The notes below the pieces were generated by a model that made no database searches, was not told the DNA's origin, and worked only from the letters and a program-made list of their open reading frames with translations. Below are positions 42,889 through 52,002 of a DNA stretch of 64,000 nucleotides, piece by piece. Origin of the DNA: Hufsiella arboris. Lineage in GTDB: Bacteria; Bacteroidota; Bacteroidia; Sphingobacteriales; Sphingobacteriaceae. Position 1 is the first letter of the stretch, and the number at the start of each line of letters is the position of its first letter. The DNA lies in contig NZ_WVHT01000007.1 of the NCBI RefSeq assembly GCF_009834875.1, forward strand, positions 186,001 to 250,000, written 5' to 3'. The position numbers and the translations under genes are program-made.

Positions 42889-44736
42889 TTACTTCTTTTT
42901 CGCCGGAGTCGTCTTTGTCGGAGTTGTTTTCGCAGTTTGCTGCTGTTGTCTCATGTAATCTTCCATACGTTTCTGGAAGCCGGATTTTTTCTTTTCCGCA
43001 GCGGGTTTTTTCTTGTTTTCCTGTATCTGCGCATGGATTTTATCATCGTTCACAAAACTACGGATGATAAATTGCTGCCCGAATGTAAGCATGTTGGCAA
43101 GGAAATAATAATAATTCAGGCCGGAAGGGTAGCTATTCAATACGCCGAAGAAGATGATCGGAGAAATATACCCGATATATTTCATCTGGCCTGTAGCGCC
43201 CGAAACCTGGTTGTTAAAATATGTATAGATCAGCGTCGAAATTGTCATCAGGATACACATTAAACTTATGTGATCCATGTTTAACAACGGAATTTTAGGG
43301 AAAGTGATCAACGCGTCATACGTCGAAAGGTCCTTCATCCATAAAAAGTTTTCCTGGCGCAGTTCAAACAGGTTAGGGAAGAAGAAGAAGAACGCCATTA
43401 CAATCGGAAGCTGCAACAACATGGGTATACAGCCGCCAAGCGGATTTACGCCGGCCTTTTTGTATAATTTTAGATATTCCTGTTGTAATAAAGTAGGATT
43501 ATCTTCGCCAACTTTGCCTTTAATTTCATCCATCTCCGGCTTCAATACTTTCATTTTCGCCATCGACAGGTACGATTTGTACGTCAGCGGCGAAAGTGCC
43601 AGTTTCAGAAGAATAGTGAGAACAAGAATAATAAGACCATAATTCCAGCCAAAACCGTTCAATAAATTAAACACAGGAAGTACTATGAACCTATTTACAT
43701 ATTTCAGAGGCCAGTAGCCCATATCAATCTGCTGTTCAAGATCAAAGCCTTGGTCCTTAAGTGTGCTGTACTTGTTCGGTCCGAAATAAAATTCCAGCGG
43801 ATAAGCGCTTACATCGCTACGGCTAAAAGGAAGCTGCATGTTAGCAGCATATGATTTAACCATACCGGGTATTGTCAGTACATTATTTGCGATAGTTCCT
43901 TTTTCGAAACCATTTTTAGCGATCAATACGTTTGAGAAAAAGTGCTGTTTGAATGATATCCACTGCACTTTTCCGTCCTCGCCAAGATCTTTTTTATCAT
44001 CCTTGCTAACGCTTAAGTGGTCAACCTCTCCATCGCCGTGTTTGAAATAGGCGGAAGAATAACGCTCTTCGTATTTAATATCCTTTTCTTTTTGCGGAAG
44101 AACGGTTTCCCAGTTTAGCACAAGGTTTTGCTGCGTGGCCGCTACGACATCCTGCATGCCTTTGGTGGCGATCGTCAGGCCAACTTTATAGCTGTTGCCT
44201 TTAAGAGAATAGATGTAATCGATATATTTTCCTTCGGCATAGGTTAAACGCATGGTTACCGACGAGGAATCATTTTTAGAAACGTTTACAGATCCTGATG
44301 AAGGAGTGAAATACAAATCGTTTGTAGAAATGTTAACGCCGGCCGAGTTGAATAATAAGCCGAATTTATTAGCATCGCCGCTGAACATAATCAGCGGTTT
44401 TTTGTCGTAAGTTTTAAATTCTTTCAGTTCAACCGATTCGATGCGGCCGCCTTTTGAACTTAAATTAACCTTAATAAGTTCGTTTTCAAGCGTTATATTT
44501 TGATTGGTTCCAGCATGTGCAGCTCCAAAAGGACCCTTTAGAACCGAAGAATCAACAACTGCCGGTTTGCTGGCCACCTGGCTTTTGACAGCTGGTTTGC
44601 CTTGCTGAACCCGTGCAATTGAGTCTTGCACAAATTTTTCACGCTTTATCTCCTGCTCATTGGGCTTTAAAAAGAACGTAGAGGCAACAATAATAACAAG
44701 GATCAAGAAAAGACCCGTAAATGTATTTTTATCCAT
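42889..44736 (-). CDS. yidC: Membrane protein insertase YidC
   Basis: A 615-residue inner-membrane insertase. The N-terminal signal-anchor (TFTGLFLILVIIVASTFFL) is followed by the periplasmic domain (about residues 60-345), typical of Gram-negative YidC. The C-terminal conserved five-helix core contains YGLIILVLTILLKLALSPLTYKSY, LLQQEYLKLYKKAGVNPLGGC and PIVMAFFFFFPNL. The C-terminal tail is Lys-rich (KKPAAEKKKSG, KTTPAKKK). It follows pyrG by 11 bp, a usual Bacteroidota pairing. Confidence 0.97.
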   Translation of the reverse strand: MDKNTFTGLFLILVIIVASTFFLKPNEQEIKREKFVQDSIARVQQGKPAVKSQVASKPAVVDSSVLKGPFGAAHAGTNQNITLENELIKVNLSSKGGRIESVELKEFKTYDKKPLIMFSGDANKFGLLFNSAGVNISTNDLYFTPSSGSVNVSKNDSSSVTMRLTYAEGKYIDYIYSLKGNSYKVGLTIATKGMQDVVAATQQNLVLNWETVLPQKEKDIKYEERYSSAYFKHGDGEVDHLSVSKDDKKDLGEDGKVQWISFKQHFFSNVLIAKNGFEKGTIANNVLTIPGMVKSYAANMQLPFSRSDVSAYPLEFYFGPNKYSTLKDQGFDLEQQIDMGYWPLKYVNRFIVLPVFNLLNGFGWNYGLIILVLTILLKLALSPLTYKSYLSMAKMKVLKPEMDEIKGKVGEDNPTLLQQEYLKLYKKAGVNPLGGCIPMLLQLPIVMAFFFFFPNLFELRQENFLWMKDLSTYDALITFPKIPLLNMDHISLMCILMTISTLIYTYFNNQVSGATGQMKYIGYISPIIFFGVLNSYPSGLNYYYFLANMLTFGQQFIIRSFVNDDKIHAQIQENKKKPAAEKKKSGFQKRMEDYMRQQQQTAKTTPTKTTPAKKK

Positions 44737-44747
44737 TATATTTTATA

Positions 44748-46361
44748 TCACTTACTTCTTTTGGCATGAGCCAGCGAAGCGGCGACAAAGTTAACAAAAA
44801 GTGGGTGAGGATTAGCAACTGTTGATTTTAATTCCGGGTGAAATTGCCCGCCAATAAAAAATGGATGATTTTTCAGTTCTACGATTTCAACGAGGTTGTT
44901 TTCAGGATTAATTCCAGAGGCAATTAAACCGGCATCTTCAAATTCTTTCAGGTATTTACTATTAAACTCGTAACGGTGGCGGTGACGTTCGGAAATATGT
45001 GCTTTGCCGTAAATAGAGGCGGCTTTACTTCCTTTTTTTAGATCGCAGGCATAAGCGCCGAGGCGCATGGTTCCACCTTTATTTTTGATTTTCTTTTGTT
45101 CTTCCATCATGGAAATTACCGGGTGTTTGGTATGATCATCCATTTCGGTGCTGTGAGCATCTTTCCAGCCGATGACATTACGAGCGTATTCGATAACCGC
45201 GCATTGCATGCCAAGGCAGATCCCAAAAAACGGAATGTTATTTTCACGAACATACCTGATCGCTTCAATTTTACCTTCAATCCCGCGGCTGCCGAAACCT
45301 GGAGCGACTAATACGCCATGCATACCCGCTAATTTTTCCGCGGCATTTTCCGGCGTTAAGCCTTCAGAATGAATATGCTTTAATCTGACCTTGCATTCAT
45401 TTTTAGCTCCCGCATGCACAAAAGCTTCATTGATCGATTTGTAAGCATCAGGCAATTCAACATATTTTCCGATAATACCGATGTTGATTTCCGCTGTTGG
45501 ATTTTTTAGCCTTCCCAGGAAATCCTTCCAGTTATCAAGTACAGGGTCACTTTTTAACGGAAGTTTTAGTTTGGTAAGAACGGTCTTGTCGAGCTGCTCC
45601 TTCAGCATTAGTAAGGGCACATCGTAAATTGACGGAGCGTCAATAGATTCTACTACCGCGTTGATGTTTACGTTACAAAATAATGCGATTTTTTTGCGGA
45701 GTTCCAGGTTGATATGATGCTCTGCACGGCAAACCAGGATATCTGGCTGTATACCGTATTCCAAAAGCATTTTAACGGAGTGCTGCGTTGGTTTGGTTTT
45801 TAACTCGCCGGCAGCAGCCAGATAAGGAATAAGTGTCAGGTGAATAACCAGTGAGTTGCTTGAACCGGCCTCCCAGCGAAACTGGCGAACAGCTTCGATA
45901 AACGGCAACGACTCAATATCCCCAACTGTGCCGCCAAGCTCTGTGATCACGATGTCGTATTCACCGCTGTCACCCAGTAAACGCATATTGCGCTTAATTT
46001 CATCTGTAATATGCGGAACAACCTGCACGGTTTTACCGAGGTAGGCACCTTCACGTTCCTTGCTTATTACATTCTGATAAATACGACCCGTGGTGATATT
46101 ATTGGCCTTTGATGTCGGAACATTTAAGAAACGCTCGTAATGTCCCAGATCGAGGTCGGTTTCTGCGCCGTCTTCTGTGACATAGCATTCGCCGTGTTCG
46201 TATGGATTAAGCGTCCCCGGGTCAATGTTAATGTAAGGGTCAAATTTCTGGATTGTTACGCGGTAGCCACGCGACTGGAGAAGTTTTGCAAGAGATGCGG
46301 AAATAATACCTTTCCCTAACGACGAAGTAACGCCGCCCGTAACAAAAATGTATTTAGTCAT
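44748..46361 (-). CDS. pyrG: CTP synthase
   Basis: Cytosolic enzyme converting UTP, ATP and glutamine to CTP. All 537 residues are present, with the P-loop-like synthetase start ([20 protein letters not shown]), [38 protein letters not shown], and the glutamine-amidotransferase domain ([14 protein letters not shown], then [17 protein letters not shown] with the nucleophile Cys). It is transcribed from a minus-strand promoter at about 46432 and is followed by yidC 11 bp later. Confidence 0.98.
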   Translation of the reverse strand: MTKYIFVTGGVTSSLGKGIISASLAKLLQSRGYRVTIQKFDPYINIDPGTLNPYEHGECYVTEDGAETDLDLGHYERFLNVPTSKANNITTGRIYQNVISKEREGAYLGKTVQVVPHITDEIKRNMRLLGDSGEYDIVITELGGTVGDIESLPFIEAVRQFRWEAGSSNSLVIHLTLIPYLAAAGELKTKPTQHSVKMLLEYGIQPDILVCRAEHHINLELRKKIALFCNVNINAVVESIDAPSIYDVPLLMLKEQLDKTVLTKLKLPLKSDPVLDNWKDFLGRLKNPTAEINIGIIGKYVELPDAYKSINEAFVHAGAKNECKVRLKHIHSEGLTPENAAEKLAGMHGVLVAPGFGSRGIEGKIEAIRYVRENNIPFFGICLGMQCAVIEYARNVIGWKDAHSTEMDDHTKHPVISMMEEQKKIKNKGGTMRLGAYACDLKKGSKAASIYGKAHISERHRHRYEFNSKYLKEFEDAGLIASGINPENNLVEIVELKNHPFFIGGQFHPELKSTVANPHPLFVNFVAASLAHAKRSK

Positions 46362-46390
46362 GATTTCTGAAGGATTTAACTCGAATTTGC

Positions 46391-46439
46391 CTGGCTGAAA
46401 AGAGCCAGATAAATTGTTTTTGTACGGGATACAAAAGTA
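46391..46439 (-). promoter_or_regulatory. pyrG promoter and leader hairpin
   Basis: On the minus strand TACTTTTG (46432-46439) matches TAnnTTTG, with no clear -33. The leader then contains hairpin CTGGCT/AGCCAG (46391-46396/46403-46408), not followed by T residues, so it does not look like an attenuator. The 385-bp gap 46362-46746 between the divergent genes shows nothing else recognisable. Confidence 0.5.
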
Positions 46440-46746
46440 TGAAAATTTTTGGATGCGCGGAAGTTTGTTGAGAATTGTATGTGGAGAAGTGCCGCTGGAA
46501 AAATAAACAGGTTAATTTGAATAGCTGACCACCTGGCCGATCTAAAGAATTATAACAGGTTCACGGTTAATGTAAGCTTGGTAGTCATTGCACGTATTTT
46601 ATTACCAAATATACGTGCTTAGAATAATAGTTTCAGAATCTCTCTTACCTGAGGTTTGATGGACGCGACAACGTTGATAACTGGAATTTACATGAATATT
46701 TTATCCGGCCAAACAACTCAACCGCATGATTTGTCATACTTCATCT

Positions 46747-47652
46747 ATGCCGGCTTCAAAAATCCCTTTATACAGCGCTTTAGTTGCCAATTTGCTGATA
46801 GCAATTACAAAATTCTTTGCCGCTGGTATAACCGGAAGTTCGGCGATGGTTTCTGAAGGTATTCACTCGCTGGTTGATACAGCGAATGAGGTTTTGTTGC
46901 TGCTTGGCATTGAGAAAAGTAAAAAACCTGCCGATAAGCAAAGGCCGTTCGGCTATGGAAAAGAGCTTTATTTTTGGGCCTTTGTTGTTTCGGTTTTAAT
47001 TTTTGGTGTAGGAGGCGGCATCTCTTTTTATGAAGGGGTAACCCATCTGATTCATCCGACCGAGATTCAAGATCCGAAATGGAACTACATAGTTTTGGGA
47101 ATCGCGTTTTTATTCGACGGCATTTCTTTTCTTACGGCAAGGAAGGAATTCAGGCGGCAGCGCGGAAAGACTCCGTTTTGGCAAGCTGTAAAAAGCAGTA
47201 AAGACCCGTCTACATTTGTTGTTTTATTTGAAGATGCAGCTGATCTGCTGGGGTTAATCACTGCTTTCCTGGGAGTATTTCTTGGCCATCACTATAATAA
47301 TCCTGTTTTTGATGCTTTAGCTTCGATGGTTATCGGATGTATTTTAACATTTATCTCTATCATTTTGCTTCGTGAAAGCAGAAGCTTATTGATGGGAGAA
47401 GCTATAGATGAAGAGGCACTTCAACAGATCATAAAAATTATCGAAGGTGATGAGTCCGTTAAATCCGTACTTCACCACCGTTCAATGTATCAATCGCCCG
47501 AAGAGATTATTCTTGCTCTGAATATCATATTTGAAAAAGAACTTACCACCACGCAAATAACTACCTCAATCACCCGAATCAGGGAACTTATCCAAACAGA
47601 ATATCCTTCGATAAAACATATTCTTGTTGAACCTGATTCTGTCGCTACTTAG
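46747..47652 (+). CDS. Cation diffusion facilitator (CDF) metal transporter
   Basis: A 301-residue inner-membrane metal/proton antiporter. It has six hydrophobic segments over residues 10-210 and a cytoplasmic C-terminal domain (EEALQQIIKIIEGDESVKSVL). The first metal site motif is SEGIHSLVDTANE (His/Asp) and the partner site is FEDAADLLGL (Asp/Asp). ATG 46747 was chosen because it gives the usual short N-terminus (PASKIPLYSALVANLLIAIT); ATG 46726 is 7 codons earlier. Metal ion cannot be determined. It converges on the VOC gene with a 5-bp gap. Confidence 0.93.
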   Translation: MPASKIPLYSALVANLLIAITKFFAAGITGSSAMVSEGIHSLVDTANEVLLLLGIEKSKKPADKQRPFGYGKELYFWAFVVSVLIFGVGGGISFYEGVTHLIHPTEIQDPKWNYIVLGIAFLFDGISFLTARKEFRRQRGKTPFWQAVKSSKDPSTFVVLFEDAADLLGLITAFLGVFLGHHYNNPVFDALASMVIGCILTFISIILLRESRSLLMGEAIDEEALQQIIKIIEGDESVKSVLHHRSMYQSPEEIILALNIIFEKELTTTQITTSITRIRELIQTEYPSIKHILVEPDSVAT

Positions 47653-47657
47653 CAAAT

Positions 47658-48038
47658 CTACTTGTCGCTTACTGAAGTGATCCACCAGGTATTTCCAGAT
47701 GGGTCGATAACGCCGCATGTTCTTCCGTAATCCTGGTCGGAAAGTTCCATGACGCTTTTGCCTTCACACTGGAGAGCTTTTTCGTAGCTATTATCCGCGC
47801 TTTCAACATATACAAAGAAGTTGCAGGTTTGCTCGCGGAATTTATCTGTGGCATCACAAAACATGATCGTGCTTCCGTTAACATTTATTTCAGAGTGCAT
47901 GATTGTTTTTTCGTCTTCTCTCATTCTCTTAAATGTTACTTCGGCTCCAAAAACTTTTTGAGTGAAATCAATAAATTTTGCCGAATCAGCTAACATTAAA
48001 TACGGCATAACAGCCTGATGTCCTGTTGGAATTTCCAT
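47658..48038 (-). CDS. VOC-family (PhnB-like) protein
   Basis: A 126-residue vicinal-oxygen-chelate protein: QAVMPYLMLADSAKFIDFTQKVFGAEVTFKRM, then MHSEINVNGSTIMFCDA and CGVIDPSGNTWWITSV, as in the PhnB/glyoxalase-like group. It belongs to a minus-strand cluster with an AraC regulator and a DUF1569 protein. Substrate unknown. Confidence 0.92.
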   Translation of the reverse strand: MEIPTGHQAVMPYLMLADSAKFIDFTQKVFGAEVTFKRMREDEKTIMHSEINVNGSTIMFCDATDKFREQTCNFFVYVESADNSYEKALQCEGKSVMELSDQDYGRTCGVIDPSGNTWWITSVSDK

Positions 48039-48114
48039 AATCTTAAATTTTTAATTGTTTAACATGATTCGAAATTACAGCAGTTAGTAACAGCGAAATT
48101 GGAAATAAACGACA

Positions 48115-48921
48115 TTATTGTTTCCACTTATTTGCTTCGACTATGCGGTTGAAATAATGATTAGGATTATGACCCGAAAACTTTTTGAAATCGTGGATAA
48201 AGTGCGACTGATCATAATAACCGCAGTCATATGCAATTTCTGTTAGGGAAGAAAAGGGTTTCGAGTAGGTTCCGAGTGCTTGCTGAAACCTGCTTATCCT
48301 GGAAAAGGTTTTGGGACTGAATCCTGAAAATTGCTTGAATTTTCGCTCAAACTGGCGTTGCGAAAGGCAGTAATCGTCTGCTAGTTCTTTAACAGTTTGT
48401 CTGCTCCTGGAATGTATAATTTCACTGATCGCGGAAAATATTTCTGCAGGTTGCTGCTTGTTGTTTTGCAACCTTTTTTTGAAAAACTCAACCAGGATAT
48501 CAATCCGCCCAGAGTTGTTTTTGGAGAACATCAACTTTTCGACAAGTTCGCTACCTTCGGCGCCGATAATGGTTTGAATGTCCACCATCTCGTTATTCAG
48601 CTCATCGGCCGGAATATTGAAAATCAATGGAACGGCGAATGGATAAAGATAAACGCCGAAAATTCCAAAATCCTGGTCAATACTAAACCGGTTATATCGA
48701 TCTGACTGCCCCGCCAGGCAAGCGGCAAATGTTTTTCCAGACTTGCCGTTTTCGATCAGGTCATCGAATAAACCTTTGTAATGAAATACCATTTCAGGAC
48801 AGCAGTCGGCTAATGTACGGTGAACATACCGCTGTCCTTTATCAACAGATCCTTCTAAAACCCAAAAATACCTGATAATGGAGGCAAGTTCTACAGGCGG
48901 CTGTATGATCTGATACTTCAT
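48115..48921 (-). CDS. AraC-family regulator with DUF6597-like N-terminal domain
   Basis: A 268-residue transcription factor. The N-terminal domain (IIQPPVELASIIRYFWVLEG, then CCPEMVFHYKG) is the DUF6597-type module also found at 16657. The C-terminal double HTH is clear (VKELADDYCLSQRQFERKFKQFSGFSPKTFSR and LTEIAYDCGYYDQSHFIHDFKKFSGHNPNHY). It lies 76 bp upstream of the VOC gene on the same strand, so it may regulate that gene. Confidence 0.92.
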   Translation of the reverse strand: MKYQIIQPPVELASIIRYFWVLEGSVDKGQRYVHRTLADCCPEMVFHYKGLFDDLIENGKSGKTFAACLAGQSDRYNRFSIDQDFGIFGVYLYPFAVPLIFNIPADELNNEMVDIQTIIGAEGSELVEKLMFSKNNSGRIDILVEFFKKRLQNNKQQPAEIFSAISEIIHSRSRQTVKELADDYCLSQRQFERKFKQFSGFSPKTFSRISRFQQALGTYSKPFSSLTEIAYDCGYYDQSHFIHDFKKFSGHNPNHYFNRIVEANKWKQ

Positions 48922-48980
48922 TATTTAAATTTACTACTATTTGTCGATTAGCGTCATACTTAACGAGTTGCCGTCATATC

Positions 48981-49427
48981 TTAACTCCCAAATTGCCGTA
49001 AATGATGGTCTAAATGTTTCCACTGAAGTTTGTCCCATTCTTCTAAGGTCAGCTTACCGAAAAAAGGATGAGGCAATTTTGTTATTTGATCCTGGCCGTT
49101 TGAATAACGGCTTACTTGCTTAATAAGTTCCTGCTTCTCTGTTTCAAAATCGGGTGTATGTTTAATTACGAACTGCTTTACAGTTGGCAAGCCTTTAGAA
49201 AGAGGCTGATCACTCATTAATTTCTTTTTAGCCATTTTTCCAAATAAAAATCCCAGCAATCCGCCTTTTAAGTTTAGTTCGCCGAAGGATACTTTGACCG
49301 GCTGCTGGCAATGGGCAAGCATTTGGCTGACGTTCATTTTCCCCCATAAAGCTTGTGAATCAATTGTTAAATTCTGTATTCTATTGATCATATCCGCATT
49401 GTCTGCAGGGTTATAAATACTTTTCAT
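48981..49427 (-). CDS. DUF1569 (DinB-like) domain protein
   Basis: A 148-residue protein of the DUF1569 group, related to DinB four-helix metalloproteins. The motifs ALWGKMNVSQMLAHCQQPVKV and HPFFGKLTLEEWDKLQWKHLDHHLRQFG fit the family, with histidines at the usual metal positions (LAHC, KHLDHH). It lies 59 bp upstream of the AraC gene on the minus strand. Biochemical role unknown; DinB relatives often transfer thiols. Confidence 0.88.
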   Translation of the reverse strand: MKSIYNPADNADMINRIQNLTIDSQALWGKMNVSQMLAHCQQPVKVSFGELNLKGGLLGFLFGKMAKKKLMSDQPLSKGLPTVKQFVIKHTPDFETEKQELIKQVSRYSNGQDQITKLPHPFFGKLTLEEWDKLQWKHLDHHLRQFGS

Positions 49428-49529
49428 ATCGTTAGTAATTGAGTTAATAGCGAATTACGGCTGTGGAGCCAATAAAAAATTAATTTAGTTTCACTCTAAA
49501 CTACCAATCAAATTTCCAACTTTCACTTA

Positions 49530-49564
49530 TTTGTTACAAAGCACTTATTTTTACGAGTAACAAA
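49530..49564. promoter_or_regulatory. Inverted repeat upstream of cydAB
   Basis: TTTGTTAC (49530-49537) and GTAACAAA (49557-49564) are perfect inverted 8-mers 19 bp apart. The left arm also forms an 11-bp palindrome TTTGTTACAAA. The element ends 10 bp before the cydA start, so bound protein could block or activate the promoter. CRP/FNR-type half-sites have this kind of shape, but the regulator is not identified. Confidence 0.5.
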
Positions 49565-49574
49565 AATCCGCAGC

Positions 49575-50954
49575 ATGAACGTCGAAATCCTGGCTCGAAT
49601 TCAATTCGCATTTACCATTTCGTTTCATTACATCTATCCTCCTTTAAGTATTGGCCTTGGTCTTGTTATGGTGGCAATGGAAGGTCTTTATCTCAAAACC
49701 GGCAATAAAATGTATGAAGACATGACCCGGTTTTACACGAAGATCTTCGCGCTGATCTTTGGCATCGGCGTAGCAACCGGAATCGTTATGGAATTTGAAT
49801 TTGGAACCAATTGGGCAACTTATTCTAAATATGTCGGTGATGTGTTTGGCTCGGCGCTGGCCGCAGAGGGAATTTTCGCTTTTGCGCTTGAATCGGGATT
49901 TTTAGGTGTGCTGCTTTTTGGCTGGAATAAGGTTAGTCCACGGGTGCACTTTTTCGCCACGGTTATGGTAACGCTTGGTTCGATGTTTTCTGCAATATGG
50001 ATTGTAGTAGCAAATTCCTGGCAGCAAACGCCGGCCGGATACCATATTGTAGGTTCCGGTTTGCAGGCCCGGGCAGAGATAACGGATTTTTGGGCAATGG
50101 TGTTTAACCCTTCGTCGGTAACGAGGGTATGGCATGTATGGATCGGGTCGTTTTTGTCGGGATCCTTTCTTGTGTTAAGTATCAGCGCCTGGTACATCGT
50201 TAAAAATAAGTATTTGCAGTTCGCGAAATCAGCATTTAAGATCGCCTTGGTTATAGCAACCATCTCGTCCGTTTCTCAATTGTTTTTTGGCCACCGCTCT
50301 GCAGAGATTGTGTCTGAATATCAGCCTGCTAAACTTGCTGCGCTGGAAGGGCATTTTGAAAAATCCGCCCCAGCAGACATGTACCTGTTTGGCTATGTAG
50401 ATAAAAAGAATGAAAAAACCGTCGGCCTTAAAATTCCAAAAGGACTTTCGTTTTTAACGCATGGTGATTTTAATGCCCCGGTGCGCGGACTAAAAAGTTT
50501 TGCTCCGGCTGACAGACCACAGGCGCCGAATTTCGTGTTTCAGAGTTATCACATAATGATCGCGATCGGAAGCTTTTTGATCGTGCTTACGTTATTTTCC
50601 TGCTGGCTATGGTGGAAGAACGCTTTATTCAATAAACGGTGGCTGATGATTTTATTTACCTTTTCGGTATTTCTGCCGCAACTTGCCAACCAGGTCGGTT
50701 GGTATGCCGCCGAAACGGGCCGCCAACCATGGGTGGTGTATGGACTGCTGCGGACCAGTGATGCCCTTAGTAAAGCTGTAACGGCAAACCAGGTAATATT
50801 CTCATTGATTTTGTTTACCCTGGTTTATGCGTTGCTATTTGCCTTGTTTATCTACCTGCTTAATAAAAAGATCAAGTATGGTCCGTATGGAAAAGGCGAT
50901 ATAGATCACAGTCCTCAGCATAAAATAATGGCAGAAGAAATTGGAACACTTTAA
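49575..50954 (+). CDS. cydA: Cytochrome bd ubiquinol oxidase subunit I
   Basis: Inner-membrane quinol oxidase subunit carrying hemes b558, b595 and d. Of 459 residues, the key ones are visible: His18 (SFHYIYPP), the acid pair Glu98 and Glu106 (AAEGIFAFALESGFLG) and QVGWYAAETGRQPWVVYGLL near the C-terminus. About nine membrane helices are present. The quinol-binding Q-loop (about 250-320) is short, which fits the length. The CydB gene starts 1 bp after the stop. High-affinity oxygen respiration under low oxygen. Confidence 0.97.
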   Translation: MNVEILARIQFAFTISFHYIYPPLSIGLGLVMVAMEGLYLKTGNKMYEDMTRFYTKIFALIFGIGVATGIVMEFEFGTNWATYSKYVGDVFGSALAAEGIFAFALESGFLGVLLFGWNKVSPRVHFFATVMVTLGSMFSAIWIVVANSWQQTPAGYHIVGSGLQARAEITDFWAMVFNPSSVTRVWHVWIGSFLSGSFLVLSISAWYIVKNKYLQFAKSAFKIALVIATISSVSQLFFGHRSAEIVSEYQPAKLAALEGHFEKSAPADMYLFGYVDKKNEKTVGLKIPKGLSFLTHGDFNAPVRGLKSFAPADRPQAPNFVFQSYHIMIAIGSFLIVLTLFSCWLWWKNALFNKRWLMILFTFSVFLPQLANQVGWYAAETGRQPWVVYGLLRTSDALSKAVTANQVIFSLILFTLVYALLFALFIYLLNKKIKYGPYGKGDIDHSPQHKIMAEEIGTL

Positions 50955-50955
50955 T

Positions 50956-51990
50956 ATGGCAACATTTTTAGGCATCGATTACGCTACCTGGTGGTTTATG
51001 ATCCTGGGTGCGGTTTTTACGGGGTACGCGATACTTGACGGTTTTGATCTGGGAGCGGGCGCTTTACATTTATTCTTTAACAAAGAGTCGAGCCGCAGGA
51101 TAGCTTTGAACGCCATCGGCCCGGTTTGGGATGGAAATGAAGTTTGGCTGGTGATAGGAGGAGGAGCTTTGTTCGCTGGATTTCCGCCGGTTTATGCAGC
51201 CGTTTTTTCAGCATTTTATGTGCCTTTTATGTTGTTCCTTACGGTTTTAATTTTCCGGGCGATTTCTATCGAGTTCAGAAGTAAGGAACCGATGGCTTGG
51301 TGGCGCCGGATGTGGGACATATCCTACTGTATCTCCAGCGCAACAATTGCTTTTTTACTTGGCGTTGTTCTCGGAAACATCCTCCTAGGTATTCCGATTG
51401 ACAAGGATGGCAATTTTACCGGCGATCTGATCTATTTTCTTAATCCTTACGCCTTAATGGTCGGTGTTACAACTTTGGCGCTATTCATGATGCACGGCGC
51501 CATTTATCTGGTAATGAAAACAGAGGACAGACTTTATACTAAATTGACGATCCTGGTAAGAAACACAACCATCTTTTTCTCGATCTGCATCTTGCTTTTG
51601 AGCTTTTATACCATTTTATATATTCCGCATCTTACAAATACCATTCGCCATCACAACTGGATGTTTCTCATACCGGTGGGCATGGTATTCAGCATTGCCA
51701 ATATCACCAGACAAATTGCCAGGCATAAATTCATTTACGCTTTTATTTCGTCTTGTGTAACGGTGAGTTTGTTGTTAATTATCGTAGCGGTCGAACTTTA
51801 TCCTAATATGGTAATATCAACGGTCAATCCAGCCTATAATATAACAGTACACAATGGATCATCATCGGAAAAGTCATTAATGATTATGCTCATCGTTGCC
51901 GCAATTGGCGTACCGCTGGTGGTAGCGTATACTTCTTTCGTTTTCTGGACCTTTAAGGGCAAGGTAAAACTCGACGAAATGAGTTACTAG
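50956..51990 (+). CDS. cydB: Cytochrome bd ubiquinol oxidase subunit II
   Basis: Second subunit of the bd oxidase, 344 residues with about eight membrane helices. The start segment LGIDYATWWFMILGAVFTGYAILDGFDLGAGAL carries the family signature, and GPVWDGNEVWLVIGGGALFAGFPPVYA follows. ATG 50956 lies 1 bp after the cydA stop and gives the usual N-terminus; an in-frame TTG at 50941 would overlap cydA and is not needed. No cydX-like small ORF or cydDC genes are seen nearby. It converges on the MFS gene with a 12-bp gap. Confidence 0.96.
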   Translation: MATFLGIDYATWWFMILGAVFTGYAILDGFDLGAGALHLFFNKESSRRIALNAIGPVWDGNEVWLVIGGGALFAGFPPVYAAVFSAFYVPFMLFLTVLIFRAISIEFRSKEPMAWWRRMWDISYCISSATIAFLLGVVLGNILLGIPIDKDGNFTGDLIYFLNPYALMVGVTTLALFMMHGAIYLVMKTEDRLYTKLTILVRNTTIFFSICILLLSFYTILYIPHLTNTIRHHNWMFLIPVGMVFSIANITRQIARHKFIYAFISSCVTVSLLLIIVAVELYPNMVISTVNPAYNITVHNGSSSEKSLMIMLIVAAIGVPLVVAYTSFVFWTFKGKVKLDEMSY

Positions 51991-52002
51991 GGATGGTATA
52001 CG

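Noticed and set aside
46391-46408. Riboswitch or attenuator in the pyrG leader
   Set aside because: Only one 6-bp hairpin without a T tract; no alternative pairing or known riboswitch core visible.
46656-46856. A 66-residue plus-strand ORF ahead of the CDF transporter
   Set aside because: It overlaps the transporter in another frame and lacks any conserved pattern.
50941-50955. cydB start overlapping cydA (TTG at 50941)
   Set aside because: ATG 50956, one base after the cydA stop, gives the family-typical N-terminus.
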